Shown here piece by piece: positions 61,012 to 64,000 of a DNA stretch of 64,000 nucleotides (positions within the stretch are counted from its first letter, which is position 1; each line of letters starts with the position of its first letter). The translations under genes were made by a program, and so were the position numbers. The notes under the pieces were generated by a model. The model was not told the origin of the DNA, made no database searches, and was given only the letters and a program-made list of their open reading frames with translations. The stretch is from SH-MAG3 sp036374995 (GTDB lineage Bacteria; Gemmatimonadota; Gemmatimonadetes; Longimicrobiales; RSA9): contig DASUSS010000108.1 in the NCBI GenBank assembly GCA_036374995.1, positions 186,001-250,000 of the forward strand. The letters run 5' to 3'.

Positions 61012-61442
61012 GTCCCGCGCGCGGAGCCGAAGTACTCCACGGAGAGCGTGTCGTCCTCGTGCAGTCGCAGCGCGTGCAGCTCGCCTGGTCCGTCGAGGCG
61101 GGCTTCGATCCGCGGCCACAGCCAGATCAGGATGTTCTCGCACGTCGGGACCAGCCGGCCCGCGGCGAACTCCGCGACCGCGTGATTGAGATGCTGATGG
61201 TCGAGCGGTTCGACCACCTCCTCGCGGAGAATGCTGTCGAGCGCCGCCAGGTCCGCGGAGAAGCCCGTTTCCGCGCTCACCGGAGCGCGCACGGTCACCT
61301 CGAGCCGGTAGTTGTGGCCGTGTCCGTGCGGATTGCTGCACGCACCGAACACTTCGCGATTCCGGGCCTCACTCCAGTCGGTCCGGTAGTAGCGGTGCGC
61401 CGCGGCGAAGCGGACGGTGCGTGTGAGGTAGGCCGTGTGCAT
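61008..61442 (-). CDS. 6-carboxy-5,6,7,8-tetrahydropterin synthase family (QueD/PTPS)
   Basis: A 144-residue enzyme of the PTPS fold. The zinc histidines are His16 (FAAAHRYY), His41 and His43 (ACSNPHGHGHNY). The catalytic Cys35 stands before the HGH motif with five residues between, as in the mammalian PTPS (CxxxxxHGH) rather than the E. coli QueD spacing. LDHQHLNHAVAEF and TCENILIWLWPRIE complete the family pattern. It may act in queuosine or in tetrahydrobiopterin-type synthesis; queC, queE and queF are not in the window. It overlaps the small gene by ATGA. Confidence 0.92.
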   Translation of the reverse strand: MHTAYLTRTVRFAAAHRYYRTDWSEARNREVFGACSNPHGHGHNYRLEVTVRAPVSAETGFSADLAALDSILREEVVEPLDHQHLNHAVAEFAAGRLVPTCENILIWLWPRIEARLDGPGELHALRLHEDDTLSVEYFGSARGT

Positions 61443-61574
61443 GGCGGCAAGGTAGAGGTGCAGCGGGAGAGCGTCCAGTGCGAGGCGCGGATCTTGCGCG
61501 CCTCACCCGGGAGTCGCGCCGGTACGGCGTGCCCGAAGGAAGGGTGACGTGGCCTGCTCACGAGAAGGTCCGGG

Positions 61575-61991
61575 ATGCAGCCCAGCAGCACACAGCTCAC
61601 CTCGCTGATGCGGGAAACCCACAACGCAACCATTCTCGTTGCGGAAGACCACCTCGACAGCCGCGATGCACTGCGCGCGCTGCTGGAGGCCTTCGGCTAT
61701 CACGTGCTCGAGGCGACGAACGGCCGTCAGGCCGTCGAGATCGCGCTCGCGAGTGCGCCCGATCTCATCCTCATGGACATCATGATGCCGGAGCTCGACG
61801 GCTTCGAGGCGACGCGCGAGCTGCGCCGTCATCGCAGCACGAAGAACACGCCGATCATCGCCGTCACGGCGATGGAGGGCGCCCACCATCTGGCGATCCA
61901 GGCCGGGGCGAACGATTATGTCCGCAAGCCGGTCGACATCCGCCGCCTCGTCGCCAAGGTCCACGACTGGCTGGCATCGCCGCTGCCGTGA
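61575..61991 (+). CDS. Stand-alone receiver domain protein (CheY-like)
   Basis: A 138-residue response regulator made only of a receiver domain with a 15-residue N-terminal extension. The phosphoacceptor Asp68 lies in DLILMDIMMPELDG, the acidic pocket in LVAEDHLDSRD, and the conserved lysine in YVRKPVD. No DNA-binding output domain is present, so it would act by protein contact. No kinase gene is next to it; the hybrid kinase at 9.5-12.3 kb is a possible but unproven partner. Confidence 0.94.
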   Translation: MQPSSTQLTSLMRETHNATILVAEDHLDSRDALRALLEAFGYHVLEATNGRQAVEIALASAPDLILMDIMMPELDGFEATRELRRHRSTKNTPIIAVTAMEGAHHLAIQAGANDYVRKPVDIRRLVAKVHDWLASPLP

Positions 61992-62031
61992 GCGGTCGCG
62001 GCGCGCACTACGGGATCCGATCAGCAGCGCC

Positions 62032-62715
62032 GTGACCGAACAGCCATCCGATCATCGCTTCGACGAAGCCACCGCGACGCCCATCAGCGAGGCGGCCGCC
62101 GAGCCGTTTCCGTGGCCACCGGCCGCCGGCGCGGGAATCGTCGCCGCGTGGGGGCGGACCTGGCATGGCGCGGCTCTCCAGCCGTCCCGCTTCTTCCGCG
62201 CAATGCCGCGCGACACGGCGCACGGGCCTGCCGTGCTGTACTATCTCTCGATCGGCATCCCCGTCGCCGGTGCCGAGCTGTTCTGGAGGATGACCGGCAT
62301 CACCGGCGCGATGACCGGCACGGCCGGCGCGCTCGGAGCGCCGGCGGCGTGGAGCCCGCTGCTCGACTTCCTGCTCTCGCCGCTCACGCTGCTCCTCACG
62401 CTCTACGTGGCCGCGGGCGTGACACACCTGATGTTGCTGCTGTTCAGCGGCGGTGGTGGCGGCGCGGGGACGACGACGCGCGTGTTCGCGTACGCCTACT
62501 CGCCCCAGCTCCTCGGCATCGTCCCGGTCGTGGGGACCATCGTGGGGTTCGTCTGGATGGTGATCGTGGGGATCGTCGGCCTGCGCGCGGCACATCGCAC
62601 GACGCTGGTGCGAGCGGCGGCGGCCGTGCTCATCCCGCTCGCGATCGGACTGATCATCGCGACCCTCGCCCTGCTGCTCGCCCGGTCGGGCGAGCTGCTA
62701 CAGCTGCCCCTCTAG
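62032..62715 (+). CDS. YIP1 family membrane protein
   Basis: A 227-residue protein with five to six membrane helices in the YIP1 arrangement. After a soluble start (VTEQPSDHRFDEATATPISE), the segment GRTWHGAALQPSRFFRAMPR is the family entry motif, followed by helices such as DFLLSPLTLLLTLYVAAGVT and IVPVVGTIVGFVWMVIVGIV. The function is unknown. The GTG start at 62032 is 40 bases after the receiver gene stop, so these may be co-transcribed. The 3' end overlaps the HNH gene by four bases in a convergent arrangement. Confidence 0.85.
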   Translation: MTEQPSDHRFDEATATPISEAAAEPFPWPPAAGAGIVAAWGRTWHGAALQPSRFFRAMPRDTAHGPAVLYYLSIGIPVAGAELFWRMTGITGAMTGTAGALGAPAAWSPLLDFLLSPLTLLLTLYVAAGVTHLMLLLFSGGGGGAGTTTRVFAYAYSPQLLGIVPVVGTIVGFVWMVIVGIVGLRAAHRTTLVRAAAAVLIPLAIGLIIATLALLLARSGELLQLPL

Positions 62716-63221
62716 GCCGCGCCCGCCGTCGGCGGCGACTGTTCGATGTGCTGCAGCGCACGCAGCACGTCCGCGCCGTAGAACATGCGAATGTACTTCG
62801 CCTGCACGGCGGTGATGCGACGCACCGCCCACACCAGCTCGACGTAGTTCGGCTCGTGCGGCTCGTGCGCCGGGAACATGCCGACCTCCGCCGGAAGCCG
62901 ACTCCCCTTACGGTTGTTGCACACCGAGCACGCCGTCACCACGTTCGTCCACGCGTTCTCCCCGCCGCGCGAGATCGGCCTCACGTGATCGCGCGTCAGG
63001 AACTCGCGACCCCGCAGTTCGCTGCGATGCCGGCTGCAGTACATGCAGCGGTACCCGTCGCGCGCGAAGAGGAAGGTGTTGGTGACCTGACGACGGAACT
63101 TCCGGGGGACGTGGACGTAGCGGACGAGGCGGATGACGAGAGGACAGGGGAGATCTCGCCTCGCAGATCGGAAGAGGCGAGTCTCGTCGACCTCCAGGAT
63201 CTCCGCCTTTCGATCGATCAC
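62712..63221 (-). CDS. HNH endonuclease family protein, start uncertain
   Basis: At least 169 residues from a GTG at 63221. The HNH zinc-finger core is complete: TFLFARDGYRCMYCSRHRSE, with LTRDHVRPISRGGENAWTNV and VTACSVCNNRKGSR (two CxxC pairs and the His-Asn-His order). The frame continues upstream without stop, encoding LALNASFEPLTILPVKRALR, which matches the usual N-terminus of this family (LNASFEPLxI). No ATG, GTG or TTG exists in frame there, only CTG at 63284 and 63278, with GGAGGG upstream. The true start is probably there. The gene is upstream of a YIP1 gene it faces. Confidence 0.88.
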   Translation of the reverse strand: MIDRKAEILEVDETRLFRSARRDLPCPLVIRLVRYVHVPRKFRRQVTNTFLFARDGYRCMYCSRHRSELRGREFLTRDHVRPISRGGENAWTNVVTACSVCNNRKGSRLPAEVGMFPAHEPHEPNYVELVWAVRRITAVQAKYIRMFYGADVLRALQHIEQSPPTAGAA

Positions 63222-63432
63222 GAGCCGCAGCGCCCGCTTTACCGGCAGTATGGTCAGCGGCTCGAATGACGCATTCAGCGCCAGGCAACCAGAGGCAGTG
63301 AAGAGTCCCTCCTTTGGGCTACGCGAGCCCGGCCGGGACGCCGGGCCCCTTTCCTTCGATATTCTACATTAGCATGGGGGGCGCGGATTTACAACGGGGC
63401 CCGGAGTTGCGCGGCTGCGGAGCATCGGACTC

Positions 63433-64000
63433 CTACAGCAGACTCACCGGGTCGCGATCGATGATCATGCGCAGCTCGGCGCGCCCGGGCCTGAGGTCGT
63501 GGCGCGTCTGGAGGTGGCGGCAGGTGGCGCCGAGGGTGGCGGCGCTTCGGCTGCGGAGCAGGAAGTGCCAGCGCCAGCGGCCGCGGATGCGGTCGATCGG
63601 ACACGGCGCCGGCCCGGTGAGCGCGACGCTCGCCCGTGCGGCATGCTGCGCGAGCAGCGCCAGCACGTGCTCCGCGGCGGCGTCGACGGCGTCCTGCACC
63701 GCGCGCTCGTCGGTGCCGCTGATGACTACGTTGACGAGGCGCGTGTGTGGCGGATACTCGGGCTCGGCACGCTCCTTCAGCTCGCGCTCCGCGAACCCCT
63801 CGTAATCGTGCGACAGGGCGGACTGAATGGCGTAGTGCTGCGGCAGCGCGGTCTGGATGACGACGAGACCGCCGCGCGGCCCGCGGCCGGCCCTGCCCGC
63901 GACCTGCGTCAGCAGCTGGAACGTGCGCTCGCTCGCGCGGAAGTCCGGCAGGTTCATGGCCACATCGGCGTTCACCACGCCGACGAGCGTGACGTTCGGG
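63433..64000 (-). CDS. priA: Primosomal helicase PriA, C-terminal part
   Basis: The 3' part of priA, cut by the right edge of the window. The motif VTLVGVVNADVAMNLPDFRA and TFQLLTQVAGRAGRGPRGGL are the helicase motifs V and VI of PriA. The later part contains EPEYPPHTRLVNVVISGT and the C-terminal domain CPIDRIRGRWRWHFLLRSR, which is typical of PriA. PriA restarts replication at collapsed forks. Only about 188 residues are visible. It has no coupled gene downstream; the stretch to the HNH gene (63222-63432) shows no gene. Confidence 0.95.
   Translation of the reverse strand, partial: PNVTLVGVVNADVAMNLPDFRASERTFQLLTQVAGRAGRGPRGGLVVIQTALPQHYAIQSALSHDYEGFAERELKERAEPEYPPHTRLVNVVISGTDERAVQDAVDAAAEHVLALLAQHAARASVALTGPAPCPIDRIRGRWRWHFLLRSRSAATLGATCRHLQTRHDLRPGRAELRMIIDRDPVSLL

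Noticed and set aside
62154..62168. GGCGGACCTGGCATGG inside the YIP1 gene as a further palindrome copy
   Set aside because: Only the first ten bases match, the tail is missing, and the site lies inside a coding sequence.

Overview
This is a gene-dense, very GC-rich bacterial window with about 62 protein genes on both strands. I recognised no rRNA, tRNA, CRISPR array or transposase. The cell must be diderm: there are two TonB-dependent receptors, a TolC-like channel with an HlyD-type adaptor, and many lipoboxes. The gene mix (ECF sigma modules, DUF2911, DUF885, split imuAB/dnaE2, a propeller lipoprotein, high GC) best fits Gemmatimonadota or a nearby deep phylum. That assignment is inference, since there is no marker RNA here.

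Layout. 1-5.8 kb: a truncated gene, two tandem lipoproteins, a Rho-N-like small protein, the yebC-ruvC-ruvA operon and a glycine-zipper protein. 6.1-9.5 kb: a stand-alone LigD polymerase overlapping an unknown gene, then YajQ and a D-2-hydroxyacid dehydrogenase. 9.5-18.5 kb: a hybrid PAS histidine kinase, a sugar nucleotidyltransferase, a secreted 16-residue-repeat protein, a radical SAM protein, a YcaQ-type glycosylase and a DUF885 lipoprotein. 18.6-28.1 kb: the mutagenic-repair genes dnaE2 and imuA-imuB, separated by an orphan DGQHR protein, a small membrane protein, a DinB-like protein and a semialdehyde dehydrogenase. 28.4-33.8 kb: a seven-gene-scale envelope module of six genes, namely ECF sigma, small membrane protein, Spy/CpxP-like protein, TolC-like, HlyD-like and MacB-type permease. 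33.9-47.3 kb: propeller lipoprotein, divergent EF-G, rhomboid, Ddl, cystathionine beta-synthase, TonB-like lipoprotein, MutS and SucA. 47.4-52.3 kb: LemA/DUF2207 membrane genes, then an unknown gene coupled to a uracil-DNA-glycosylase-like gene. 52.3-59.1 kb: TonB receptor with ECF sigma/anti-sigma, DUF2911, and a ZnuD-like receptor. 59.2-64 kb: TrpRS, a Rieske-like protein lacking the cluster histidines, a PTPS/QueD enzyme, a receiver protein, a YIP1 protein, an HNH endonuclease and the C-terminal part of PriA.

Most unusual signals. (1) A family of interspersed palindromes sharing GGCACCAGATTTCTGTTAC-like arms, with four full pairs and several half-sites, all in intergenic DNA. (2) A different, AT-rich inverted-repeat element inserted in frame inside dnaE2. 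(3) Period-11 TTCGG direct repeats upstream of both dnaE2 and imuA, sharing an 11-mer, which suggests a common damage-response operator. (4) A Rieske-fold protein without its ligand histidines. (5) A MacB-like exporter without an ATPase gene. DNA repair is strongly represented (RuvA, RuvC, LigD-Pol, YcaQ-like, DnaE2, ImuA, ImuB, MutS, UDG-like, PriA).
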